DNA of 64,000 nucleotides, taken from contig JAJZUS010000002.1 in assembly GCA_021848365.1 (NCBI GenBank), forward strand, positions 124,001-188,000, read 5' to 3'. How positions within the stretch are numbered: the first letter of the stretch is position 1; the number at the start of each line of letters is the position of its first letter. This DNA is from Actinomycetes bacterium. Lineage in GTDB: Bacteria > Actinomycetota > Acidimicrobiia > Acidimicrobiales > RAAP-2. A program made the position numbers and the translations under genes. Positions 15,532 to 24,109 of this stretch are shown in pieces. Under the pieces are notes generated by a model that was given only the letters and a program-made list of their open reading frames with translations, made no database searches and was not told where the DNA came from.

Positions 15532-17706
15532 GTGCCCGTACCTCCTCGTCCCGACCAGCGCCCCACGACCCTGACCCACCACGGGGACACCCGAGTGGAT
15601 CCCTACTTCTGGCTGCGCGACCGGGACGACCCGGCGGTCCTCGCCCACCTGCGCGCCGAGAACGAGTATCTGGCCCAGTCGCTGGCCGCGATCCGCCCCC
15701 TGGAGGAGCGGCTCTTCGAGGAGATCAAGAGCCGGATCGAGGAGACGGACATCTCGGTGCCGGTGCGCCGAGGGAGTTGGTGGTACTTCGAGCGGACTCG
15801 CGAGGGACTGAACTACCCGATTGCCTGTCGCGTCCCCGCGCACGCCGGTGACGAACCGCCCACGGTCGACGCGCACGCAACCCTCTCGGGCGAGCAGGTG
15901 GTCCTCGACGAGAACGTCGAGGCCGCGGGGCACGACTTCTTGTCGGTCGGCGTCTTCGAGGTGAGCCCCGACGACGACTGGGTTGCCGTGGGGGTCGACT
16001 TCGAGGGTGACGAGCGTCACACCGTCACGTTCCGGCCCCTCGCGGGCCAGGACGCCGTGGCCGACGAACTGCACGACGTCTACTACGGATTCACCTGGTC
16101 GGCCGATAGCCGCTACGTCTTCTACACGCGTGTCGACGAGGCCATGCGCCCCTGGCAGGTCTGGCGACACCGCCTCGGCTCACCGAGTGGCGAGGACGTC
16201 CTCGTCTTCGAGGAGCCCGACGCCCTCTTCACCGTGAGCGTCGGGCGCACCCGCGACGACGAGGTCCTGATGATCGTCGTCGCCTCGTCGACGACCACGG
16301 AGATCCGTACCCGGCCCGCCCACGAGCCCACCGGCGACTTCACCACCCTCCTGCCCCGACGAACCGGCGTCGAGTACGGGATCGAGCACCTGATCGATCG
16401 GCGGGGGCGTCGGTGGTGGCTCATGATCACCAACGACGGAGCCACCGACTTCGCCCTGCGCGTGCGGCGCGTCGACGATGACGGCCCCTGGCGAGAGGTC
16501 ATCGCCGAGGTCCCCGGTCGTCGGCTCGACGGGGTGGACGCCTTCGCCGAGTACCTCGTGATCTCGTTGCGCGACGGGGGCGTGGCGACCGTGCGGGTCG
16601 CCCCCATCGGTGACGACGATCCCTTCGGCAGTGACCTGATGGAGCGATCGTGGGCGATCGACGGACCCGACGACCCCTCGACGGTCGGCCTCGGGGCGAA
16701 CCCGATGTTCGAGTCGACCTCACTGCGTGTGGCGACCACGTCGCTCGTCTCGCCGCGGGAGGTCGTCGACGTCGACGTGTCGACGCGACAGCGCGTCGTG
16801 CGCAAGCGCCAGATCGTTCACGGCTACGACCCGAGCGCCTACGCCACGTGTCGGCTCTGGGTGGCGGCGAGCGACGGGGCGCGCGTGCCGGTCTCGGTCG
16901 TTGGCCGTCGCGACGTCCTGGTGACGGGCGAGGACGGCGAGTGGACGGTTGCCGCTCCCGCGCCGACGCTGCTCTACGGCTACGGCAGCTACGAGATCTC
17001 CATCGATCCGGCCTTCTCGTCGCTACGGCTGTCCTTGCTCGACCGGGGCGTGCTCTTCGCCATCGCCCACGTCCGCGGCGGGGGTGAGATGGGCCGCTCG
17101 TGGTACGAGATGGGCCGGCTCGCGCAGAAGCCGACGACCTTCAGCGACTTCGTCGCCGTCGGACGCGACCTCGTGCGACGCGGCTGGACGACGCCCGATC
17201 AGCTCGCCGCGCGCGGCGGGTCGGCCGGCGGACTCCTGATGGGCGCCGTCATGAACCTCGCACCCGACCTCTTCCGCTGCGTGGTCGCCGAGGTCCCGTT
17301 CGTCGACGCCCTCACGACGATGCTCGACGCCACCCTGCCCCTCACCGTCGGCGAGTGGGAGGAGTGGGGCGACCCCGACTCCAGTGCGACGACCTACCGC
17401 ATCATGCGCCACTACTCCCCCTACGACAACCTGCGCGACCGGCACGACGACGGCTCGCCCCTCGTCTATCCCCACGTCTACGCGACCGGGGGGCTGAACG
17501 ACTCCCGCGTGGGCTTCTGGGAACCCGCCAAGTGGGTGGCGCGACTCCGCGACCTCCATCCCGACAACGTCGCCTATCTCAAGACCGAGATGGGCGCCGG
17601 TCACGGGGGGCCGTCGGGGCGCTACGACGCGTGGCGCGACGAGGCTCAGGTCCTGGCCTTCGTGCTCAGCGAGATCACACCCGACAGCGCACCACCGGCA
17701 GCCTGA
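15532..17706 (+). CDS. ptrB: Oligopeptidase B (S9A prolyl oligopeptidase family)
   Basis: Serine peptidase that cleaves short peptides after basic residues, cytoplasmic. 724 residues, a little longer than the 686 of E. coli PtrB. The N-terminal part is the beta-propeller, beginning with THHGDTRVDPYFWLRDR. The C-terminal hydrolase domain shows the triad Ser564 (ARGGSAGGLLMG), Asp657 (GLNDSRVG) and His691 (GAGHGGPSGRYD). VRGGGEMGRSWYEMGR and the YDNL segment are typical of this subfamily. GTG start. It ends back to back with the isochorismatase gene at TGATCA. Confidence 0.93.
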   Translation: MPVPPRPDQRPTTLTHHGDTRVDPYFWLRDRDDPAVLAHLRAENEYLAQSLAAIRPLEERLFEEIKSRIEETDISVPVRRGSWWYFERTREGLNYPIACRVPAHAGDEPPTVDAHATLSGEQVVLDENVEAAGHDFLSVGVFEVSPDDDWVAVGVDFEGDERHTVTFRPLAGQDAVADELHDVYYGFTWSADSRYVFYTRVDEAMRPWQVWRHRLGSPSGEDVLVFEEPDALFTVSVGRTRDDEVLMIVVASSTTTEIRTRPAHEPTGDFTTLLPRRTGVEYGIEHLIDRRGRRWWLMITNDGATDFALRVRRVDDDGPWREVIAEVPGRRLDGVDAFAEYLVISLRDGGVATVRVAPIGDDDPFGSDLMERSWAIDGPDDPSTVGLGANPMFESTSLRVATTSLVSPREVVDVDVSTRQRVVRKRQIVHGYDPSAYATCRLWVAASDGARVPVSVVGRRDVLVTGEDGEWTVAAPAPTLLYGYGSYEISIDPAFSSLRLSLLDRGVLFAIAHVRGGGEMGRSWYEMGRLAQKPTTFSDFVAVGRDLVRRGWTTPDQLAARGGSAGGLLMGAVMNLAPDLFRCVVAEVPFVDALTTMLDATLPLTVGEWEEWGDPDSSATTYRIMRHYSPYDNLRDRHDDGSPLVYPHVYATGGLNDSRVGFWEPAKWVARLRDLHPDNVAYLKTEMGAGHGGPSGRYDAWRDEAQVLAFVLSEITPDSAPPAA

Positions 17707-17709
17707 TCA
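17704..17709. other. TGATCA back-to-back stop codons
   Basis: Joins the ends of the oligopeptidase gene (+) and the isochorismatase-like gene (-) with no intervening base. Confidence 0.9.
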
Positions 17710-18267
17710 CGCGGGCGCGTCGAAGACGACGTCGTCGGTCGCCACCACCCCGCCCGACCGACCGGGGGCACGGTGCTCCGACCAGTAGAGGTTGGTGTGC
17801 GCGATGACGAGATCGGGCGTCGGGGCGCCGTAGGCGGAGATGTCCTCCGTGGTGTGGGCGTCGCCCACGAGGATCGCGTCGTAGCCCCGGGTGATGGCCC
17901 CGTGGAGGGTCGACCGGATGCACGCGTCGGTCTGGGCCCCGACCACGAACAGGCGACCCACGCGTCGCTCGGCCAGGACGTCCTCGAGCACGGTGTCCTC
18001 GAAGGAGTCCCCGTAGCCCTTCGGGACGAGCGGCTCATCGTCTCGTCGCTCCAGCTCGGCCACGTAGCGCCACGGATCGCTTCCCTCGACGAGCCCCTCG
18101 TCGGAGTGCTGGATCCAGACGACCGGCACGTGGGCGGAGCGGGCCCGCTCGACGAGCGTGCGGACGTTGGCGACGACTCGGTCACGCTCGTAGGCGGCGG
18201 CGACCACTCCCTCCTGAACGTCGATGACCAGCAGGGCCGTCGCCGGGCGATTCGTCAGTGTGGTCAT
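17707..18267 (-). CDS. Isochorismatase-family cysteine hydrolase
   Basis: 186 residues from the ATG at 18267, which overlaps the upstream gene's stop as ATGA. Triad of the family: Asp16 (LLVIDVQEG), a Lys in LVPKGYGDSFEDT, and the nucleophilic Cys in VGAQTDACIRSTL. Such enzymes include nicotinamidases, ureidoacrylate and N-carbamoylsarcosine hydrolases; the motifs do not tell which. IQHSDEGLVEGSDPW is typical of the plain isochorismatase-like hydrolases. Upstream partner is an uncharacterised membrane protein. Confidence 0.88.
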   Translation of the reverse strand: MTTLTNRPATALLVIDVQEGVVAAAYERDRVVANVRTLVERARSAHVPVVWIQHSDEGLVEGSDPWRYVAELERRDDEPLVPKGYGDSFEDTVLEDVLAERRVGRLFVVGAQTDACIRSTLHGAITRGYDAILVGDAHTTEDISAYGAPTPDLVIAHTNLYWSEHRAPGRSGGVVATDDVVFDAPA

Positions 18268-18761
18268 GGTGCCCCCTGCGCCCAGATCACCACGACCGGG
18301 GCACCGTGGGCCCGAGCCCCGAACCACGATCGGTGGTGACGATAGATGACGGTCCCCGCGACGACGAGGGCCAGCACGATGATGCCAGCGATGAGCGTGC
18401 GGCGCAGCCGCCGTCCCGCGAGGGGCGAGCGATGGCCCGCTCGCTCGAGCGCCCACGAGACGTCGTGACGATGGGCGAGCGTCGACGGATCAGCGGGCGG
18501 GAGCAGTTGGGCGTCGGCGAAGACGTAGTCGTGGTCCTCGAGTCGCGGGCGCGGCGGCGGAGCCGGCTCGGGCGACGGCCCGTCGGTCTCCAGAAGTCGA
18601 AAACCCCGGCGCGAACTATAGGGTGACGGCGGCGGCGAGCCGGGTTCGTGACCGCCGAGGTCGCCGCGTAGCGCGTCACGTCGCACCTTGCGCCACCGCA
18701 GCGCCACGATCGCCACCGCCACCACGGCGATCACGACACCGACAATGTAGAGACCCATCAC
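18264..18761 (-). CDS. Membrane protein of unknown function
   Basis: 165 residues. One membrane helix at the N-terminus (LYIVGVVIAVVAVAIVALRW), a Pro-rich and charged middle of about 85 residues, and a second helix near 122-145 (TLIAGIIVLALVVAGTVIY). Likely both ends outside or both inside depending on loop charge; the middle loop is rich in Arg. No family recognised. Start is GTG or the ATG in the next codon. Its stop overlaps the isochorismatase ATG. Confidence 0.65.
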   Translation of the reverse strand: MMGLYIVGVVIAVVAVAIVALRWRKVRRDALRGDLGGHEPGSPPPSPYSSRRGFRLLETDGPSPEPAPPPRPRLEDHDYVFADAQLLPPADPSTLAHRHDVSWALERAGHRSPLAGRRLRRTLIAGIIVLALVVAGTVIYRHHRSWFGARAHGAPVVVIWAQGAP

Positions 18762-18822
18762 GATCCTCTAACTCCGTCCGGGCCCCGGGGGCCTCGGGGC
18801 CAGCGTACCGAGCACGCCGGGC

Positions 18823-19296
18823 TCAGGCCAGACGGGTGAAGTCCCGTCGGAAGTAGATGAGGGGATCGCCCCCGGGCGCCGACACCCACTCCACGGACAC
18901 CACGGCCACGTCGTGGTCGCCGTGCGTCGTCACGCCGATCAGCCGTCCCTCGAAGTAGGCGATCGCCCCGTCGACGAGGGGCGACCCCTCGGGCGCCGGG
19001 TGCCACGGGGTGACGGCGAACCGCTCCACCCCCGACAACGAGAAGCGCCGAGCCACCTCCGACTGCGTCGACGCCAGGACGCTGACGCCCACCCGCAGCG
19101 CGTCGCGCACCGTCGACCAACTCCGGCCGCCGCTCGTGGCCGCGAAGCTCAGGAGCATGGGCTCGAGCGAGAGCGAGCTGAAGCTCTGACAGGTGAACCC
19201 CACCGGGCCCACCGGGCCCTCGGCACTGACGATCGCGACGCCGGTGGCGAAGTGGCTCGCCACGTGTCGGTACTCGCTCGCACTCGGGCTGCTCAC
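18823..19296 (-). CDS. Flavin reductase-like domain protein
   Basis: 157 residues from the GTG at 19296, which sits 7 nt after a TAGGGT element; an in-frame extension further upstream is not supported. Conserved segments SEYRHVASHFATGVAIV, VGFTCQSFSSLSLEPMLLSF and GDHDVAVVSVEW match the HpaC/flavin reductase domain, which binds FMN and supplies reduced flavin to a monooxygenase. No monooxygenase gene is nearby, so its partner is unknown. Confidence 0.85.
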   Translation of the reverse strand: MSSPSASEYRHVASHFATGVAIVSAEGPVGPVGFTCQSFSSLSLEPMLLSFAATSGGRSWSTVRDALRVGVSVLASTQSEVARRFSLSGVERFAVTPWHPAPEGSPLVDGAIAYFEGRLIGVTTHGDHDVAVVSVEWVSAPGGDPLIYFRRDFTRLA

Positions 19297-19303
19297 CGGG
19301 CGA

Positions 19304-19309
19304 ACCCTA
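19304..19309 (-). promoter_or_regulatory. Leaderless-type -10 element of the flavin reductase gene
   Basis: TAGGGT followed by TCGCCCG (7 nt) and the GTG start on the minus strand. Confidence 0.5.
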
Positions 19310-19387
19310 CCGGGGCGAGCACCTCGAACGTGCTCCGACGCCGCGGCCCGCGGGTGTCGCGTCGAGCGACCGAGCCGCCAACGACCA

Positions 19388-20275
19388 TCAGCGGGTCTCC
19401 CCCCGCAGCGCGAGACCACCGTCGCGCCACTCGATCAGGCCGTCGTGGACGAGTCCGTTCACGGCGCTCCCGACGCGTTCAGCGTCGGGAGCGGAGATCG
19501 ACGCGATCAACTGCGCCAGCGAGAGCGAGCCCGCGCCGAGAACCTCGAGGATGCGGCCTCGCAACTCACGCTGCGAGCCCCGGTAGGGGGACTGGGCTCG
19601 CGACACGCCGGCACTTCGCGCCGCCGGATCGGGTCCACCGTCGCCGAGCCAGCGACACCTCGACGCTAGGGGGCACCCGTCGCAGCGGGGCACCGACCGA
19701 CAGTGCTGAGCTCCGAGGTCGAGGAGTGCCTGGTTGAATCGGGCGGGCGCGCGGCGAGCGAGGAATCGCTCGGCGAGGTCGCGAGCCTCGACGGGACGCA
19801 ACGGACGACCGGCGACGGCCCGGGCGAGGATCCGCCCCACGTTCGTGTCGATCACCGCCACGGGTCGCCCGAAGGCGAAGCTCGCCACGGCGGCTGCGGT
19901 GTAGGGGCCCACGCCCGGTAGGGTGCGCAGGACCGCCGGGTCGCTCGGCACCTGGCCACCGTGGTGCTCGACGATCCGTCGCGCGGCAGCCTGGAGGTCA
20001 CGCGCCCGCCGCGGATAGCCGAGCCCCCGCCACTCGCGCAGGACGTCGGCGAGAGGTCGATCCGCGAGGGCCGCCGGGGTCGGGTACCGCGCCACGAACC
20101 GCTCCCACGGGCCGATCACCCGTGGAGCGGGCGTCTGCTGGAGCATGATCTCGCTCACGAGGACGGCCCAGCCGTCCGACGAGCCCACCCAGGGAAGGGG
20201 GCGGCGCAGACGGGGCGCGGCCCTCAGGACGAGGCGTCGGAGGGTGGCGAGCTCGTCAGTCCCAGACGTCGTCAC
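19388..20275 (-). CDS. mutY: A/G-specific adenine glycosylase MutY
   Basis: Removes adenine mispaired with 8-oxoguanine. 295 residues, the short actinobacterial form. Seen: catalytic Glu in SEIMLQQTP, helix-hairpin-helix with the catalytic Asp in LPGVGPYTAAAVASFAFG and VIDTNVGRIL, and a 4Fe-4S loop with four cysteines spaced C-x5-C-x2-C-x5-C (HCRSVPRCDGCPLASRC). The C-terminal Nudix-like domain that reads 8-oxoG is reduced or absent; instead there is a winged-helix-like region (RGRILEVLGAGSLSLAQL). GTG start, overlapping the MaoC gene by 20 bases. The Fe-S cluster would depend on the nearby suf genes. Confidence 0.93.
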   Translation of the reverse strand: MTTSGTDELATLRRLVLRAAPRLRRPLPWVGSSDGWAVLVSEIMLQQTPAPRVIGPWERFVARYPTPAALADRPLADVLREWRGLGYPRRARDLQAAARRIVEHHGGQVPSDPAVLRTLPGVGPYTAAAVASFAFGRPVAVIDTNVGRILARAVAGRPLRPVEARDLAERFLARRAPARFNQALLDLGAQHCRSVPRCDGCPLASRCRWLGDGGPDPAARSAGVSRAQSPYRGSQRELRGRILEVLGAGSLSLAQLIASISAPDAERVGSAVNGLVHDGLIEWRDGGLALRGETR

Positions 20276-20768
20276 CGTAGGGGCGGCGGCGCGCCGGGGC
20301 AGCGGCGCGCGTCCACACCATCACCTTGCGCCGGAAGTAGCAGACCTCGAGTCCATCCTGGTTGAAGCCCTTCGTCTCGACCGTGACGATGCCCCGGTCA
20401 GGCTTGGACGACGACGGCGCCACCCCGATCACGTGCGTCTCGGCGTAGATCGTGTCGCCGTGGAAGGTCGGGTGACGATGGATCAGGGACTCGACCTCGA
20501 GGTTCGCGATTGCGGCCCCCGAGACGTCGGGGACGCTCATCCCGAGGACCAGCGAGTACACCAGGTTCCCCACGACGACGTTGCGACCGTGGATGGTCTC
20601 GTGCTGGGCGAACCACTGGTTGGTGTGCAGCGGGTGGTGGTTCATGGTGATCATGCAGAAGAGGTGGTCGTCGGCTTCGGTGATCGTCTTACCCGGCCAG
20701 TGCCGGTAGACGTCCCCGGGGACGAAGTCCTCCAGGTAGCGCCCGAAGGGGCGATCGTGGATGCTCAC
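20256..20768 (-). CDS. MaoC-type hydratase, probable mesaconyl-CoA hydratase
   Basis: 170 residues from a GTG that overlaps the stop of the upstream gene (GTGA). The hot-dog-fold hydratase motif is in HWPGKTITEADDHLFC and MNHHPLHTN, followed by VVVGNLVYSLVLGMSVPDVSG, IANLEVES and PTFHGDTIYAETHV. The protein strongly resembles the MaoC protein of the Streptomyces ethylmalonyl-CoA cluster, as I remember it. With the dehydrogenase at 21260 and the lyase at 24110 the set would convert methylsuccinyl-CoA to mesaconyl-CoA, then beta-methylmalyl-CoA, then glyoxylate and propionyl-CoA. Other MaoC substrates remain possible. Confidence 0.8.
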   Translation of the reverse strand: MSIHDRPFGRYLEDFVPGDVYRHWPGKTITEADDHLFCMITMNHHPLHTNQWFAQHETIHGRNVVVGNLVYSLVLGMSVPDVSGAAIANLEVESLIHRHPTFHGDTIYAETHVIGVAPSSSKPDRGIVTVETKGFNQDGLEVCYFRRKVMVWTRAAAPARRRPYGDDVWD

Positions 20769-21205
20769 TCCGTCGCCCCGGGAACCGGCAGCGGACGCGT
20801 GGTGAAGGAGCAGAGGGCCCCCGGGAGGGACTCGCCGTCCACCACCATCCGCCACGTGTAGCGGGCCCCCGGCGGCAGGGGGATCGGTCCGAAGTTCACT
20901 GCGATCGGGACGTCCACGGGGGTTCCCACGGGAGCCCCCGGAGGCTCGCTCGCGGAGAAGTCGCCCCGCACCTCGATGGCCTGGGGACCTTCGGGCGTAT
21001 CGAACTGGACGACGGCACCGTCGGCGTCTTCGAGGAAGAGCTCCCAGTGGTGGGGACGGTCGAACTCGGGAGTGTCCACGGAGACCTTGACCGCGACGGC
21101 CGACGGCACGGGATCCGGACCGGTGACCGACCACCCCCCTCCCAAGATGTACAACTTTCCGTCGGCCACCTGGGCCGCGTCCGCGAGAAGCATTACGACG
21201 TTCAC
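20765..21205 (-). CDS. DUF6941-like conserved protein
   Basis: 146 residues, GTG start 6 nt after TAGGCT. The N-terminus VVMLLADAAQVADGKLYILG followed by a Trp-containing strand, the HHWELFLEDADG segment and a C-terminal LPPGARYTWRMVVDG strand suggest an all-beta sandwich; the same opening occurs in a widespread actinobacterial family that I recall as DUF6941. No function known. It overlaps the MaoC gene by 4 bases, so it may be cotranscribed with it, and is divergent from the methylsuccinyl-CoA dehydrogenase-like gene. Confidence 0.65.
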   Translation of the reverse strand: MNVVMLLADAAQVADGKLYILGGGWSVTGPDPVPSAVAVKVSVDTPEFDRPHHWELFLEDADGAVVQFDTPEGPQAIEVRGDFSASEPPGAPVGTPVDVPIAVNFGPIPLPPGARYTWRMVVDGESLPGALCSFTTRPLPVPGATE

Positions 21206-21211
21206 GGCACG

Positions 21212-21217
21212 AGCCTA
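21212..21217 (-). promoter_or_regulatory. Leaderless-type -10 element of the DUF6941-like gene
   Basis: TAGGCT, then CGTGCC (6 nt), then GTG. The divergent gene at 21260 uses TAGTTT with an identical CGTGCC spacer. Confidence 0.55.
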
Positions 21218-21247
21218 CCGAGCGGGTCGCGGGACGGGAGAAGTCGA

Positions 21248-21253
21248 TAGTTT
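21248..21253 (+). promoter_or_regulatory. Leaderless-type -10 element of the gene at 21260
   Basis: TAGTTT followed by CGTGCC (6 nt) and the ATG start. Confidence 0.55.
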
Positions 21254-21259
21254 CGTGCC

Positions 21260-22861
21260 ATGACGACCGCGCCCGACCCCGACCTCCTCGCCCGCCTCGT
21301 CGACGACGCCCAGCACGTCGTCGACGGTGCCGTGGCCGCCCTGCGAGTACGGGGCGGTGTCGACGCCGACCAGGTGCTCGCCTACGACCTGGCGCACGCG
21401 GCGAGCGCCGTCGCCACCGCTCGCGCGTCGCTCGACTACGCGCGACGGGGTGAGGACGAGGCCCGACTGTCCGGCGCCTTCGTCGGCCTGGCCCTCGCCG
21501 ACCTCGCCCAGCGCGTGCTCGGGCGCGAAACGCGCTGGGGGGTGAGCACCGACTGGTTCAGTCCGTTCAGCGCGTTCGTCGACGCGCAACGCGACCCCTC
21601 CATCCTCGCCTCCCTCGCCGAGACCCCCGGGCCCCGCCACCTCGGCGAGGACTACGAGATGGTGCGCGAGGTGTTCCACCGCTTCGCCGAGGAGCAGGTT
21701 CGCCCGCACGCGGACCACGTCCACCGGGAGAACGCCGACATCCCCGAGTCGATCATCCAGGGCCTCGCCGAGCTCGGCGGCTTCGGCCTCTCGATACCAA
21801 CCGCTTTCGGAGGCGACGCCACGGGCGACGAATCCGAGTACCTGGCGATGGTCGTCGCGACCGAGGAGCTGTCGTGGGGCAGCCTGGGCATCGGTGGCTC
21901 CCTGATCACGCGGCCGGAGATCCTGACCCGGGCCCTCCTCACCGGAGGCACCGAGGAGCAGCGAGCGCGGTGGCTGCCTCGCGTCGCCACGGCGACCGTC
22001 CTCGCGGCCATCGCCGTGACCGAGCCCGACTACGGCAGCGACGTCGCCGGGATCTCGACCAGTGCGGCGCGGACCGAGGGGGGCTGGCTCATCAGCGGGA
22101 CCAAGACGTGGTGCACCTTCGCGGCCCGCGCCGACGTCCTGGTCGTGCTGGCCCGCACCGACCCGGATCGCTCGCGGGCCCACCGGGGCCTCTCGCTCTT
22201 CCTCGTCGAGAAGGAGCGGGCCGACGGTCACGGCTTCGTGCTCACCCAGTCGGCGTCCTCCGCCGGCCGGACGGGCCCCGACGGCCGTCTGGAGGGACGT
22301 CCGATCGACACGCTCGGGTACCGCGGCATGCACTCCTACGAGCTCGCCTTCGACAACTGGTTCGTCCCCGACGCCGACCTCGTCGGTGGAGAGGCGGGAC
22401 TCGGACGAGGCTTCTACTACCAGATGGCCGGCTTCGAGAACGGTCGCATCCAGACGGCCGCGCGCGCGGTCGGGGTCATGCAGGCCGCCTACGAGGCGGC
22501 CCTCGCCTACGCCCGAGAGCGTCGTGTCTTCGGGCGACCGATCATCGAGTACGAGCTCACCCGCGTCAAGTTGGGGACGATGGCGGCGATCATCCAGGCG
22601 GCCCGGCAGTTTAGCCTCGCGGTCGCGCGCCAGATGGGCCGGGGCGAGGGCACGACCGAGGCCTCGATGGCCAAGGCCTACGTCTGCCGAGCGGCCGAGT
22701 GGGTGACCCGGGAGGCAATGCAGATCCACGGGGGCATGGGATACGCCGAGGAGTATCCCGTCAGCCGATACTTCGTCGACGCCCGAGTGCTCTCGATCTT
22801 CGAGGGCGCGGACGAGACCCTCGCGCTCAAGGTCGTGGCGCGACGGCTCCTCGAGGAGTGA
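21260..22861 (+). CDS. Long acyl-CoA dehydrogenase, probable (2S)-methylsuccinyl-CoA dehydrogenase
   Basis: 533 residues. Residues 1-125 are an extra helical N-terminal region not found in ordinary acyl-CoA dehydrogenases; residues 130-533 are the dehydrogenase core with VTEPDYGSDVAG, SGTKTWCTF, RERRVFGRPIIEYEL, QIHGGMGYAEEYPVSRYFVDA and the catalytic Glu in FEGADETLALKV. The N-terminal extension and overall length are those of methylsuccinyl-CoA dehydrogenase of the ethylmalonyl-CoA pathway. Neighbouring MaoC and CitE-like genes support the assignment. Its end abuts the Ni/Co permease gene at TGATCA. Confidence is high for the family and moderate for the substrate. Confidence 0.82.
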   Translation: MTTAPDPDLLARLVDDAQHVVDGAVAALRVRGGVDADQVLAYDLAHAASAVATARASLDYARRGEDEARLSGAFVGLALADLAQRVLGRETRWGVSTDWFSPFSAFVDAQRDPSILASLAETPGPRHLGEDYEMVREVFHRFAEEQVRPHADHVHRENADIPESIIQGLAELGGFGLSIPTAFGGDATGDESEYLAMVVATEELSWGSLGIGGSLITRPEILTRALLTGGTEEQRARWLPRVATATVLAAIAVTEPDYGSDVAGISTSAARTEGGWLISGTKTWCTFAARADVLVVLARTDPDRSRAHRGLSLFLVEKERADGHGFVLTQSASSAGRTGPDGRLEGRPIDTLGYRGMHSYELAFDNWFVPDADLVGGEAGLGRGFYYQMAGFENGRIQTAARAVGVMQAAYEAALAYARERRVFGRPIIEYELTRVKLGTMAAIIQAARQFSLAVARQMGRGEGTTEASMAKAYVCRAAEWVTREAMQIHGGMGYAEEYPVSRYFVDARVLSIFEGADETLALKVVARRLLEE

Positions 22862-22864
22862 TCA
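22859..22864. other. TGATCA back-to-back stop codons
   Basis: Joins the ends of the dehydrogenase gene (+) and the Ni/Co permease gene (-) with no intervening base. Confidence 0.9.
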
Positions 22865-24061
22865 CTCCTCGTCGATCGTGAACGGACGGTGGATGTCGCC
22901 GAGGGTGATGCCCGCCGAGTGGAGGTTGACGCGCTCCCCTCGTGCGCGCTGCGCCCTCATGGCCGCGCGCTCCCAGCGCTCCTCGACTCGCCCGTAGCGC
23001 CACAGCGTGAGGGCTCCGGCCCAGACCGCGACGAACAGCCCGACGATCACGAAGCCCGCCTGGTTGATGTTGAACCCGGCCGCGTAGTTCCAGAGACCGC
23101 CCGTGAGATGGAGCTGGGAGGCGAGGACCTGGGCGAGCTCCAGGGTCCCGATGTACAGCGCGACCACCACGCTCAGTCCGGTGATCGTGATGTTGTAGTA
23201 CACCTTGCGCACCGGCTTGGAGAAGGCCCACCCGTAGGCGAAGTTCATGAACGAGCCGTCGATCGTGTCGAGCAGGCTCATGCCCGCCGCGAAGAGGATC
23301 GGCAGGCTGAGGATCGCCCAGAAGGGCAGGCCCGCGGCGACCGACGTGCCGGCGAGCACGAGGAAGGCCACCTCGGTCGCCGTGTCGAAGCCGAGTCCGA
23401 AGAGGACGCCCAGCGGGTACATCTTCCACGGGGCGTCGATCGATCGCGCGAGCGGCCCGAAGAAGCGCATCATGAAGCCCCGCGCGTTGAGGTGCTTCTC
23501 GAGCTCCGAGTCGTCGAAGCGCCCCTGGCGCATCTGGACGAAGAGCCGCACGATCCCGAGTAGGACGATCAGGTTGAGAATCGCGATGAGGTAGAGGAAT
23601 CCGCCCGAGACGATCGTGCCAATGAGGCCGCCGTAGTGGTGGAGGGGAGAGTTCGCGTTGCGCACCTGACCACCGAGCGCTCGGGCGCCGAGGCCGAGCA
23701 GGATCGTCAGCGCCGTCACCACCGACGAGTGTCCCAGCGAGAAGAAGAAGCCGACCGACATGGGTCGCTTGCCCTCGGTCATGAACTTTCGGGTCGTGTT
23801 GTCGATCGCCGCGATGTGGTCCGCGTCGAAGGCGTGACGCATGCCGAGGGTGTACGCGAGGACCCCCGTGCCGATGCCCAGGACCTTGCCCGAGCCGACG
23901 GCGTAGTGCCGCGTCGCCGCGACGATGAGCACTCCCCACCCGATGACGTGGAGGGCCACGATGAAGGCGAACATGCTCCCCAGGGAGCGGCGCTCACGCG
24001 GGCTGAAGGCGTCGAGGATGCGGGAGCGCGCGGGGCGCGTCGAGGTCGCGGGGGTGCTCAC
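22862..24061 (-). CDS. NiCoT-family nickel/cobalt permease
   Basis: 399 residues, GTG start, about eight membrane helices. The signature RHAFDADHIAAIDNTTRK (helix II), FSLGHSSVVT (helix III) and LGFDTATEVAFL (helix V) are those of HoxN/NixA/NicT, with the His and Asp residues that bind the metal. Takes up Ni2+ or Co2+ driven by the proton gradient; selectivity cannot be read. It lies between two genes of a likely ethylmalonyl-CoA pathway. That pathway needs B12-dependent mutases, so cobalt supply is an attractive role, but this is inference from position. Confidence 0.92.
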   Translation of the reverse strand: MSTPATSTRPARSRILDAFSPRERRSLGSMFAFIVALHVIGWGVLIVAATRHYAVGSGKVLGIGTGVLAYTLGMRHAFDADHIAAIDNTTRKFMTEGKRPMSVGFFFSLGHSSVVTALTILLGLGARALGGQVRNANSPLHHYGGLIGTIVSGGFLYLIAILNLIVLLGIVRLFVQMRQGRFDDSELEKHLNARGFMMRFFGPLARSIDAPWKMYPLGVLFGLGFDTATEVAFLVLAGTSVAAGLPFWAILSLPILFAAGMSLLDTIDGSFMNFAYGWAFSKPVRKVYYNITITGLSVVVALYIGTLELAQVLASQLHLTGGLWNYAAGFNINQAGFVIVGLFVAVWAGALTLWRYGRVEERWERAAMRAQRARGERVNLHSAGITLGDIHRPFTIDEE

Positions 24062-24109
24062 GCCGCCACCCTAATAGGAGAGGGTCCTAGTAGCGAACGC
24101 CTCCGTCGG

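Noticed and set aside
22862-24061. B12 riboswitch before the Ni/Co permease gene
   Set aside because: Only 48 bases separate it from the upstream gene; too short for a cobalamin element and no B12-box sequence seen.
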